From Collybiopsis luxurians FD-317 M1 (taxonomy: Eukaryota > Basidiomycota > Agaricomycetes > Agaricales > Omphalotaceae): a DNA stretch of 64,000 nucleotides. Below the pieces are notes generated by a model, which saw nothing but the letters and a program-made list of their open reading frames with translations, did no database searches and was not told where the DNA came from. How positions within the stretch are numbered: the first letter of the stretch is position 1; every line of letters starts with the position of its first letter. The position numbers and the translations under genes were made by a program. Of the stretch, positions 45,742 through 56,325 are shown piece after piece. Where the stretch lies: the NCBI GenBank assembly GCA_000827265.1, contig KN834765.1, positions 17,590-81,589 on the forward strand, in the 5' to 3' direction.

Positions 45742-46209
45742 TTAATGACTTGACTCTGTGCGCTTGGATTATTGTTTTTTTTTCCACTGTTTCTTGTCGT
45801 GCTTGCTTTCGTATTTATACCGTCATATCCTTTTCGTATTCTCTGCAGTTCCTCAATTTACCATACACCCCCCATCCATCCCCATCCACTGATCTTCATC
45901 ATATGGTTCCCAAAAACTCTGTCGATGCTCTTGTATTTCTATATTTTTTAAATTTACATCACCATTCCTCTTCCCCGTCTTCCATTCGCTTCGAGCATCA
46001 TCGTATTTCCTTTTCCACATCTACGCACAAATATTGCCCATGTTACGATTTATGTGACTTATACCTACAAGATTTGTTGAGATTAGTTAGTGTGTTGTCG
46101 TTCATTGTGTTGTTGTAAACGGTACAATATAAGTATGTTCTGAAGGTGAAACTTGGTGTGTAGTTCGACAGTAAAAACAGACCGGTTCAGAAACCTAAGT
46201 ACTCGAATT
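45742..46209. other. Intergenic, 3' flank of bZIP copy 3
   Basis: The first about 100 bp resemble the 3' flanks of copies 1 and 2 (T-run, then CGTGCTTGCTTTCGTATTTATACCG). Nothing coding was seen before the convergent dehydratase gene. Confidence 0.6.
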
Positions 46210-47589
46210 TCACGAAACTGATAACCTCAACTCAAATCCTCTCCCCATCGTATCAACCTGTTCTTGCGGATAACTAAACGTCGACGTCCCCGTGTAATGC
46301 GCAAAACCCTCAACCTCGACTACATACGTGTTTTCAATCTTTTCAATCGCACGCCCGCGAAACGCATTCCCTGGATGCTGTACGCTGAGAAAGGAATCGT
46401 AGGAGCACCATTCCCCCATTAACAATCGACCTTGGTCAACTGCCAAAGGAACGTGCGCGCTAACGCAGGATCCAGTCGGCGAGCGATCGATTTGTTCGTC
46501 GGCGAAGAAACAGACCCAAGTCTTATGCTTTTCATCCGCGTCGGTGTCGATGACTGTGACTCCGTACAAGAATCCTAGATCCTGCTCCTCGGGATGAGTA
46601 AAGGATTCGCGGGCCTTGGGGTTCTTGTTGAGGACAATGCGAAGGATACGCGCTGCCTCTGCTATCTCCTTCAAGTCTCTGTCAGAGCCCCGTAAGCCAG
46701 TTGTAAAACCGAGTTCCGTTGCTGATACAAGTGCATAGAAGGCCCCGCCATATGCAATGTCCACCGTTATGCTCAAAGAATCATTTCCATTTCGTCGACT
46801 CCCCAGAAGCTTTGGCCAAGCTATTTCCGAAGATAAATCGACGGTGATACCTGGCTTCGGTGAAGAGACAAAGCTAGGTACAGACTGGAAGCGAACAGGT
46901 TTCGTAGCATCAGAAGTGCCTTGAGGTGTAGTAGGGACGTAGACTTTGACAGTACCGCACGGTGCGTGAAGCCTGAGCACTGTCAAGGTTTCGTGACTAT
47001 CCTTTTCCAGCCGAAGTGATTGTCTTCGAGGAAAAACCTCAGTATCATGAGTATCAACCAGAAAACGACCCAGAGCAATCGTAGCATGGCCGCACATTGT
47101 GGAATATCCCTCTGAAGAACGGACAAGATTGTACGCTCAAAAGGAGTAGGTAGTCCATTGATACTTACCATTATGGCAGAACAGAACGCCAATGTCCGCT
47201 TCACCAGAGAGCGTTAGCTCTGTCTCTTGTACAAGAATGGCTCCATACATTCCTGCATGTCCTCTTGGTTCGAGCATTAACCTGATCGGACCCATGACAG
47301 GAGTGAATACCATTAGATGCGTTCAGATTCAGCTGCGAGAGCGAACCGTTTTCTGACTCCATCAATCTGAGGGCGCTCGCTGGCATAGCGGCGTTTCTCG
47401 AGTAATGTAGCTCCTTCCAAAGTAGGGTAACCTGAAATAATGATTCTTGTAGGCTGACAGCCGGATTTCCGAATTCGAGCGTTGAGTGAACTGGATAGAC
47501 CTAGGTCGAAGACTCACCTCACCAGCCGTATGCATCTCTATGCTCCGTATCGCTGATGGCTGCGATTCCAAAAACTTGCAGATATCCAT
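46210..47589 (-). CDS. trans-3-hydroxy-L-proline dehydratase (proline racemase family)
   Basis: Exons 47589-47518, 47453-47347, 47281-47169 and 47111-46210 join in phase to 397 residues. Family motifs are in order: MHTAGEPTRI, RKRLMLEPRGHAGMYGAI and EGYSTMCGHATIALGR, with catalytic Cys near residue 104. The second catalytic site reads DRSPTGSCVSAH: Thr (about 310) stands where proline racemases and 4-hydroxyproline epimerases have Cys. In the known family a Cys/Thr pair marks the dehydratase that turns trans-3-hydroxy-L-proline into pyrroline-2-carboxylate. The second intron begins GTTCGC, a weak donor, but it is the one that keeps the conserved RKRLMLEPRG reading. It is divergent from the gene at 47818. 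Confidence 0.85.
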
Positions 47590-47817
47590 AATTGCTGTAA
47601 TCTGCTGCAGCTGTCGCGGTGAGAGCGAGATGAAAGGGTCCGAGTACGTACGGCATCTTTTCCGGCCGGCACAACCATTGAGCTAATAAAAGACTCCGCC
47701 ACAATTTCTTCTTGTTGCTCTCTGGCCACAACCGTCACGCTTCTACGCGTTCTTTTACATTTCTTACGCGTTAAAATTTGCTGCGAGCGTACTGTTGCTC
47801 CAAAACCTGAAAGAAGA
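47590..47817. promoter_or_regulatory. Divergent promoter between dehydratase and HicA-like gene
   Basis: Only 228 bp separate the two outward-facing starts. The whole interval, with parts of both genes, was copied to about 51.5-51.72 kb, where its relict can still be aligned. Confidence 0.5.
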
Positions 47818-50800
47818 ATGCCTCCTCGAGCAAAGTAAGTGTCAGCTACGAGTCGGCATTCAGTGGCACAACGAAAAATTCTCCTTTATAAATAAACAGA
47901 GCTAATTTTTTGAGCAAAGGATGATACGTGTAAAACCTAAGCCTGCCCCTTCTTCAACTCGCAGCTCGACGAAAACTAAATCGACCAATTCTCAAAAGCA
48001 GTCCTCTGGCTCGAAAGGAGGTGCGCCTTCGGTGGACACGAATCCGAATATTCATAGAGATCGAGCCAAACGTTGGGGTACCAATCCCTGGGTTGCGGAA
48101 TGGTTCGCCAATGCAGTCGAGTATATGAAGGATGCCAAAGCCCAAAAAGACTTTGAAGCCTGGTACCGATCGTTTCGTGGTCCTTTCCTCGATTCATTAT
48201 CTAAGGATCTTTTGCTCTATCAAGGGTTAAGAAAAACTATCCAAGCGAAGAAGCATCTAGGATTCTTATAGAGTGTAAGGACCCTCCAGTGAAACGCTGT
48301 GGCGCTTCGACTGGAAATGCCAAAATGTGGAATAGCGCTGCGGTAGGGCACTTCTTTGTTTACTGTTACGCATGACTGAGTTGTTCTTGTAGTTTGAGCT
48401 AGGTCAGTTTTCTTCTAGGTTGTAATGATCCATTAGTCAACGAGGATGCCGCTTTTGAAGGTGTGAGCGACACTGCAATGAAACAGTATCACAGATTCAC
48501 CTCTGCGAACATGCTCGTCGAGCCGGAACGCAAAGCCCCTGCCATCTCGCGAAAACGTAGTGAGCTTTCATCTAAGTGGTTGGTAGTAAGTCCCTATCTT
48601 TTCCCTAAATACACTTTGACCCTGATGTTCTGGTATAGAGGAGAGAAGGTACGATATGAAGCCGCGTTTACATCTCACAGAACTTATTGCTACTTGACAG
48701 AGAGTCTATTGAATGGCTGTCAGGTTCCAGATATCGATTGGGTAGAAGCAAGACGCATAGCCATCTCTCAGTTAGTGAGTACTCAGGTTATACACCGGGT
48801 CAGTTTCTAACTATGTTCTAAGGATGAAATCACGTATACCTACGAAGCCTGGCACAAGGACTTTGAATACTTCATGACTAGTGTGATTGAACGCTCCAAG
48901 AGCACTGTGCCTGTGCCCCAAGCTTTGCCAATGATGCACGATCCACGTTTCCGGGACAGACAACTTCGTCTAGATGCGTATCGCTCGAAGTTGCAGCTTT
49001 TTCACGTAAGCCTTGGTTTTGTCTTCCTCCAGAGTGTTCTAATCATGAATAGCTTGGTCGTGCGCACTGGACGCTTGCCGTATCATTGCTTGAGGAGCTC
49101 GAACAGAGGGGTCTTCGCAAGACACCCGAGATAGAAGCTGCCTATAGAACTGAGCCTAGACTTAAATGGAGACTGGTCGGAATGGCCGCTATGACGGTTA
49201 CTTTTGCGTCAAAGATAGCTTCTCGTACAGAACAAGTTCTCGCAGCTTTACCCGCCTTTTCAAAATATTTCAAGCGATATCGAGTACGTTGATCTTTCTT
49301 TGCATTGAACTCCCAGATTAACGCTAGACTAGACCGCACAAGGTGTACTGTGCGTAGATGTCGACTACGCGTATATACGTGACCATCCGTATCCCCGAAA
49401 CTCCATCGATGAACTTATTGTACAAGTTTGCTCCTCACGATCTGTCTTCACGCTAGATCAGGCGTTAACCCCATTTAAGGACTATTTAGTGAGTTATTGC
49501 AACTCGTTTCTTCTGTTTGGGTGAGACTGACGCTTCCTAGAATAAGTTTCCACAAGAAGCCCTGAAGTTCGACGACGTTGCCTGGCACATTATTGGTGAA
49601 TACATTGTTGGTACGTTGCCGTTATGCACTCTCTTGACAAAATGCGAACTCATCTCGGCGCACGCAGTCTCTCATTTCGTCCAAGAGATTTGCATCTCAC
49701 CGTTTGGCAGACGTTTACACGAGGCTGCTACCGAAAGCAGAAGTTTGTCAGGTCCTTATCTAGATCTGGTATTCGACGAAGTAGCCTTTATGAAGCGTCT
49801 TTCTCTCTCTATATCTTCGTACCATGATCACGAGCCCTGGAACTACGGTCGCTGCCGAGGGATTGCGGAAGCCATGTACGAGGCATGGGGGAGCGTGGTC
49901 TTCAATCCTGGCCTTAAAGGAAGCATCATCGAATTTTATACATTAAAAATGCATTCGCCGTCACAATTTGAAGCTCTGAATCTCAACCTGAGCTTGGACA
50001 CACTATTCAATATGTCGTGGTTCGAAGATGATGAGTGGCTGTGGGAAAAGGCGAAGGAGTTTGATAGACCCGGGAAGGAAAATGAAGGAAGGATGGCAAA
50101 GCTTTTTGGACTATATCATGTCAAGGAGGGGGACTTTCCGGCGTGGTGGAATAGAACGATGTCGCCGCCCGAGGAGCGACCAAAATCGGAAGTTACTCTC
50201 GAGGAAACTCCATCCAAACCTGTAGAAACTCACTTTGTCTCCTCGATTCCTGTGGCTGGACCCCTCGATTCTGCCGTGCAGTCGGGCCATGCGTACGCAA
50301 TTGGATCTTCCAATGGAGATTCAGCAAAATTAAAGGTCAAGACTCGTCCAGCCGTTTCTGTTCAAGCTGAGCAGAGTGACGAGGAATTGAAAGCAGAGGA
50401 AGAGGAAGAAGTTTCTCTTCCAGAATTTTTGCCAACAAACTTCAAACTTCCGAAAAAGATCCACAAAGTATGTATCAATTTCTGCATTCTGCATTTATAT
50501 TATGAAATTTATTGCTTGTTAGACATTCCAGCGCATTCTTGAAAAGGATGAAGATACAAATCTACCACCGGATGCGCCAAAGAAAGGACAAGTGCGCTGG
50601 GAGGATTTTGAAAAAGTGAGTCACTAAGTTGAGTTCTTCGAGCCAGCTGTCAAAAGCGGCATGTTTCTCTTTCAAGGCTATGAAACGAGTTGGTTTTGAT
50701 GTAGTTCAGACTGCGGGCTCGTCTGTACGATTTGATCCCCCCGCAAAGATGGCCAGGCCGATCAGTTTTCATCGAGTAAGCTTCTTTCCATCCTGACGTT

Positions 50801-50983
50801 ATCTTGACCTCATACCCATTCATAGCCCCATCCTGATTCCTTGCTCAATCCTGTCATGATTAAATGGTACGTTCAAGTCACATATCATGGTCTATTTGTT
50901 CAACCATATATCTTTATAGGATTGGTAGCCGCCTGAACCGGTGCTATGGTTGGACAACCGCGACGTTTTTACTCAGTGGCTGA
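47818..50983 (+). CDS. Multi-exon protein with HicA-like C-terminal domain
   Basis: A 17-nt first exon (MPPRAK) joins an exon from 47920. Later exons give a long helical protein (AHWTLAVSLLEELEQRGLRK, YRTEPRLKWRLVGMAA, SHFVQEICISPFGRRL), an acidic linker, and the last 70-80 residues. These begin VRWEDFEKAMKRVGFDVV, then QTAGSSVRFDPP, RPISFHRPHPDS and an IGSRLNR end, with stop TGA 50981-50983. The pattern GF-V-x-GSS-x-F...HxPHP is like the small dsRBD-type fold of HicA mRNA interferases. The family is common in agaricomycetes with unknown function. The exon at 47920 runs to TAG 48271, and its link to the next exon (from about 48,420) was not resolved, so two genes are possible. Confidence 0.6.
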
Positions 50984-51189
50984 CAATCTCTGGGAAATAC
51001 ATCACACCGAAATATCTACGCAAACTGAAGGAGGGGAGAGGTTAACAAGCCTGTTGCAACCAACCCTCTGCTCAGTGTCTTCCCTGCTTTTGTGAACCAA
51101 TTCGTATATACTTATTCAACACCATCTGAGGTACTGTTGCAAACTGTCTTGAGACTCAATGAGAATTGCTCCTGTGCATTCAATCTAGC

Positions 51190-52050
51190 GCCCTGGGCGC
51201 TCGTTATCCTTTTTAATCGAATGGCGTCAGGCCGTCGTGACGCGTCCAGAGTGGGCTGTGATAACGAACCAATTTCTGACGCCATCAACTTTGGGGTATT
51301 CTCACTGGAGTAGTGGCATTTCTCAAACAATATCAAGTAGGGTAACTCAAAGTAAGGACTCTTGTAGGCTAAAAGCCGGATTCTGGTATCAAGTGTTCTA
51401 GATAGACCGCGATCGAAACCTCACCTCACTAGCCGTATGCACCTATATACTCTGTATTGTTAAAAGCTGCAACTCCGGATGTCCATAGTAACTTAGCTGC
51501 GTAGCGAGAACAAGATGAAAGGTCCGAGTGCATACGGCATGCTGGCACAACCTCTACCAGTTCCTTCCTATTGTTGTCTGACCGCAACACCCACGATTCT
51601 ACGCGTCATTTGACATCTGTTGACATGTTTAAACTTATTCTGGGTGTACTGACGTGCCAGAATTTGACACAAGACTGCGTCCTCAAGTAAAATAGGTGTT
51701 AGCTACGAGTCGGCATTTCGTGGCTTCTTATCAACACCTAGTGCGACAGCTTATTTTCTTGTAAACAGGACAATATGTGTAAGGTTTAGTGGAATCATCG
51801 CTGCTTGCTCCTCCTTCTGGACAAAAACCGAGATAACCAATATTCGAGGCCAGTCCTCTGAGACACATCTACAGCGAATACGAATTCAAACATCTATACA
51901 GATAGAGCCAGACGCTGAGGTGCAAGCCCTCGAATAGCGGAATGGTTTTTCAAGGCGGGCAAGTACACGGAGGACCCAAAAGCCCTGAAAGTTGTGGCCT
52001 GATATCGAGTCCTTTCGTAGTCTCGCTTCCTCGACAAGGATCTTTCGCGC
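51190..52050. pseudogene. Decayed direct copy of the 47.2-48.2 kb dehydratase/HicA-gene junction
   Basis: From about 51,260 the sequence follows 47,350-48,215 in the same direction. Shared blocks include TTGTAGGCT.AAAGCCGGAT, CTCACCTCAC.AGCCGTATGCA, GTCCGAGT.CATACGGCAT, TTCTACGCGT and GTTAGCTACGAGTCGGCATT. Many indels and substitutions remove both open frames: the start codon of the plus-strand gene is not kept and the racemase-family motifs are gone. It ends near 52,050 (GACAAGGATCTTTCGC), exactly where the neighbouring Zn2Cys6 frame terminates. Confidence 0.8.
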
Positions 52051-54931
52051 TATTTATACGAAAAAAAAAAAAAAACAAAAAACACTTTGAATAGAGAGAT
52101 CCATTGGCTTTCGTACTGCATTTGGCGTGAACACATCGGACCCATAGCAGGGGCCGGTGCCCTTGGAACTTCGTTCTGGAATTGGGCAAGCCAGCTGAAA
52201 CCTAAAAGAAGATAATGGTTAGATTCAAATAATCGAACTTTTTTGGAAAGAAGACTGACCAGGAATAGCTACATCCTGCCGTATAGATGGGTCTGCTATG
52301 GATTGCAACCGCATGAATTCACCATCGGGGATAGAGCTGTGGAGGAATTCCATCAGGACTGGGTCGAAAGATGATCCATGGAGGGCAGTATTATTATTAT
52401 CGGGAGCGAAAGGATCAGTAGCTCCTCCCGATGGCATGAACTGATCAAACGTCATTGCGCTCTGGGATGGTAGTGGAGAGAAAGAAGAAAATGTCGTCGC
52501 AGGAGGTGGCCGCTCGAACCCGGGGTTTGGCCCGTTGCCAGCGAGTTCTGAGACGTCGCCGCTCTGATTTGAAGCTGACTTGATACTATTTGAAGGTTCG
52601 GCGACCGCGGGAGAGGCTAGCAGACCTTTCAGGAAACAGGCGTACAGTTTGGGGCTGTGACGGTCATCGATAGCAATGTCTGGGCTACTGAAAAAGTCGA
52701 TGACCATCTGGACGCGAGCACGGATGAGGGCGCGCTGATGGGTATCGATGTAAGTAGCGAATTTTGGCTGGAGCAGTTTGACGAGAAACGCTGCCGCAAA
52801 AGCAACAAAAACACTTTGAGCTTCGGGTCCATGCCGAATAAAGATTCCTGCAGAAGAGTTAGAAAATTATTATCAATTTAGGAATGGTATTGTCCACGTT
52901 GACTGGGAAGACCAATATCCTCAACCATTGTCTGGATGATATCATTTGCCGCCTTAAGGCATCGCTCTAGGAACGGAATGTCATCCGAAGAGTTCTTCCC
53001 AAATGCGTGCTGGAAACCATAAGACAGAACAATGAGACGAGCGTAACCAAACTCCAGCTTCAACAACCCAAGGCGAAAATTGCCTGGAGGATCACCCTTG
53101 TCAACATTTTCATCTAAAATCGGATACCACCTGTCCTGAAGCGCAAGGAATTCTTCGTCGGTTTCCGCAGCAATCATGACAAAATTAACATCCTGTCCGA
53201 ATATATCATGAGTAAAGTGAATACAGGACAACAGTGAATCATACGAACTTTGTTCAGCCCTGTAGGGTGAGATGGATCGCTATAGATTCTTGACCGGAAC
53301 TTTGCCATAACTTTCAGTTCTGAATTTTGGCAGCAGAGTTGAATGTCGAAATTCTTCATGTTGTGAGGCGACGAGCTCCACCAGTCTTCTGAATGGTTCG
53401 CAATGAAACCATCCTTACTGATGATCGGGGGTTTCCCGTTCTGCGATCCCGTGCTGCGGTCAAGGTTAAAGCAGCTCAACCAGACTCTCGTTCGATTGAG
53501 CTGTTCGCGGGTATGCATTTCATTATGAGATTTGGCAGTATTAGGAAGATGGAGATTGAGTTCTGTTGCGACTCTGAGCAGGAGGTTAGTGGGCGGCTAC
53601 AAAGAAATACTTGCAGAACTTTACCGAATAGCGACTCCTAAATATAGCCAACTTCTGGACTGTTCCCAACGCTTCAGAGGCGGGGGTACAGACTCAACAA
53701 GATATAAGCGATACACATCTCGACGTTCTTGGGCCCGCCAATTAAGGCAGTTCCAGCAGCTAGTTGCGCATAATTCATAAGCTGGACATAAAGATTGGGC
53801 TTTCCATTGTAAAAGCGGGATGAGATGGCAGAGACTAGATGAACATAAGCAGGTGTTTTCAGAAATGCTTGCTCCGAAAATCAACTCACTGGTTGTGAAC
53901 AAAAATGAACTACGGTAGACCGTCTTCTGCGCTGTGTAAAGTACCGGGTCAACGATGGATACAGATGGGTTTACAAGATCGAAGAAGCTATGGCCGGGTA
54001 TATTAACATTTGTACCAGTCAACTGCAATGATACTTACATTTTGAAGAGTTTCTCCACATCGTCCGGCGTTATTATACCTCTAGCCAAAATATGAGGCAG
54101 CTGTGGCAGGTTTGTTGGAAATTCTCTCGCGGTATCTACAATCAATCAGCTGAGAGCGGAGGAAAGATAGATAATGTCTACCAAGCCTGAAAAAGTCGGC
54201 ATTTGCGACACCTGTTCCAGTCTTCGGTTCATCCATCTCTGCTTCGGAACTACTATCATGCTTTCTCTGCTTCAAGCTCAGTTCTGCTATTAGTCCGAAA
54301 GGGACAGCCTCGTTCGGTATAGTCACCGACTTTGCAGCCACTTCCTTCTTCTTCAACCCAGAAACACGCCCGGCACCCAATCCAGACAGCCACTTACTGC
54401 GAGCACGTTGACGTCCGGAAACCTGAGGACCCCATTCTTCACCTTCATCGTCGACGATAGCCAACTCGTATTCCCCGTCAATTTGTGAGGCCGCTTGATC
54501 GCCCGATTCGCTTTCGTTCTCGCTATCCGAAGAACCTTCAGGATCTTGTTCGACCCAATAGCTTTTCGGCATGTTCGCGCTGGCCATCAGTTTCTGAATC
54601 TCTTCCGCTTGCCTCTGGATCTCATTTAGCAGATGCTCACGTTTACTAAACGAAGGCTAGTTAAAGTATAAGATAACCCACAGAAGGACAGACCCTAACG
54701 GAGGAGTGCGGCGCTTTTTCCGAACCGGAGTCACACATTCATGACCACCGTTCAAGCATCTTTTACACGGATCGGTGTCTGTCTTGAATTCACAACGAAC
54801 CTTGAGATTTCTGCATCGAGCACAAGATCCACTGGAAAGAAAATGAATCTACAATAAGGATAAAATCAACGTTGTACACACGACTTGACAAGTTGTTTTG
54901 ATTCTGCCATGACGGGATCTTCATCATCCAT
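52050..54931 (-). CDS. Zn2Cys6 fungal transcription factor, prtT-like
   Basis: Exon 1 (54931-54882) and exon 2 (54831-54694) build the binuclear cluster CARCRNLKVRC...PCKRCLNGGHEC, residues about 20-45. A short coiled-coil linker follows (KREHLLNEIQRQAEEIQKL). Exon 3 starts at 54645. Later exons carry the fungal middle homology region: PHILARGIITPDDVEKLFK, VDPVLYTAQKTVYRSSFLF, CFNLDRSTGSQNGKPP and LEFGYARLIVLSYGFQHAF. Agaricomycete proteins of this build are usually annotated as transcriptional activators of proteases (prtT type). The C-terminus is disordered. The final frame runs past QNEVPRAPAPAMGP into the duplicated segment and an A14 tract to a stop at 52050, so the natural end may have been lost. 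Confidence 0.78.
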
Positions 54932-54958
54932 TCCGCTCTGCTCATCTGACCGGACCCT

Positions 54959-55282
54959 TTACCTTTTGCGGGGCCGCATCGCAGAAGAAGAGGGTACAGG
55001 AGCTGATTTCGTGCTGTAAAAAGCCGGCGCAGCTATGGAAGGGAGACGGGGAGACGAGGGTAGACTATATACGGAGTCGAGCATCAGAGCAGCAGGGGAC
55101 ATGGTGAAGCGATTGCTGAGAGGTTCGTTACTGCTACTTGACATCCAGCTGAACTTATCAGCAATCTCGTCCATGATCTGTCTGGGAAGGTCTGGAGCGA
55201 AGGGAGACGGCGACGTCTTGAAACCATCGAGCGGGCTGAGAGATGAGAAGACGCGGGGAGTGGCCGAGTCGACTGAAGACAT
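54959..55282 (-). pseudogene. Headless fourth copy of the GCN4-like bZIP family (activation segment only)
   Basis: A 107-codon frame starting at ATG 55282 matches the middle of bZIP copy 3: IMDEIADKFSWMSSSSNEPL against IMDAIDDEFGWMSGSNNEPL, then FTMSPAALMLDSVYSLPSSP. No basic region or zipper follows. It ends in a TAA at 54961-54959. That stop lies in the same frame as, and nine codons before, the ATG of the Zn2Cys6 gene. It may be a relict, or an upstream ORF in that gene's leader. Confidence 0.65.
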
Positions 55283-55288
55283 CGGAAT

Positions 55289-55699
55289 ACGATAAGAATG
55301 GTAAGGTACTGCTCAAGGTGTTTACATGCATGCTCTTTTGATAGCTCTTTTTTTCTATAAAAGTAGATAGACAGTGACGCCTAAGCCTTACCGTCGAAGG
55401 CAGTGCGGGGGTTGTAAGGGGTATTTTTGTGTGACCGGTTACTGCGCACTGGACGAACTAACGAATGACTGACGACGTCAAACCGGCACTTCACTCAATG
55501 GAAAAAAGGATTTCGACTAGTGATAGACCGAGCTAATAAGTAGCGGGGCATGTCATGTTTGCCACTGACAATTTTAAGTTTCATCGATTGTCTGACCTAG
55601 AACTGTTTTGAATACAGGAATGTGAAATACACTACTAGAACTATTCCAAAGGGCTGACTCTCGCAAGAGAAGCTCAAAAAATTTCGAAGTCTCCAATAT
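55289..55699. other. Intergenic between the bZIP remnant and tRNA-Asp
   Basis: No ORF of note and no repeat seen. It probably contains the promoter for the minus-strand Zn2Cys6 transcript. Confidence 0.5.
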
Positions 55700-55788
55700 C
55701 TCCCTGGCTGGGAGTCGAACCCAGCTTTCGCGCGAAGAGTCTTTTAGCTGATGACAGGCGCGTGTACTAACCGATAGACTACCAGGGA
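55700..55788 (-). tRNA. tRNA-Asp (GTC anticodon) with a 17-nt intron
   Basis: The 5' strand TCCCTGG pairs with CCAGGGA at the 3' end, with discriminator G. The anticodon stem CGCGC/GCGCG encloses CTGTCA, giving anticodon GTC. A 17-nt insert after position 37 is the usual place for a nuclear tRNA intron. The T arm is CTGGG-TTCGACT-CCCAG. The length without the intron is 72 nt. Confidence 0.88.
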
Positions 55789-56325
55789 TATGTCTGCAAC
55801 AAGATTCAGGTCAGCTGGAACCTCAAAAGTACTTAAAGTGTGAAGCAGGCAACCAATACTACCCGAGTCGTAGCAAGCTAAGTCCAGCGTCGTCTCACTG
55901 CAAAGTCTAGAGAGCGCTAAGTACGGGCAGAAGCTCTGGCTGAGCCGATTCAGAGGTAAGAAAGGTATCAATTCTGATTGACCAAACGAGCGACGTTTCA
56001 TTAACGAAAACAAGAAACCGATCCAACTGAGTGCATATAACCACAATAAAAGGGATCTGCATGATAACGAAGACGCAGAAACAGACGAAAGGAGCGTTCA
56101 GTAGCTAGGAAAGAGAAATACTTTGAGCACGATGTCTCGATACTACGTAGATACTTTTCAGTCTTATAAAATGGAAAGAGAGGGTGGAAGGGGAGGATAG
56201 AGTCCAAAGCATTTTGCATGAAAATAAGCGCTGTAATTGTAGAGATCCGTATCCGCAATCGTGTTGAGCAGGAAAGAGAGTAGCAAGAGACAGCAACGGA
56301 GAAGATTCTTCACCCGAGAACACCG
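55789..56325. other. Intergenic, 3' side of the PH-domain gene
   Basis: Short ORFs only; nothing recognised. It likely includes the 3' end of the minus-strand PH-protein transcript. Confidence 0.5.

Noticed and set aside
47818..50983. Bacterial toxin-antitoxin module
   Set aside because: The HicA-like part is the C-terminus of a large intron-rich fungal gene with no HicB-like neighbour, so a toxin-antitoxin pair is not supported.
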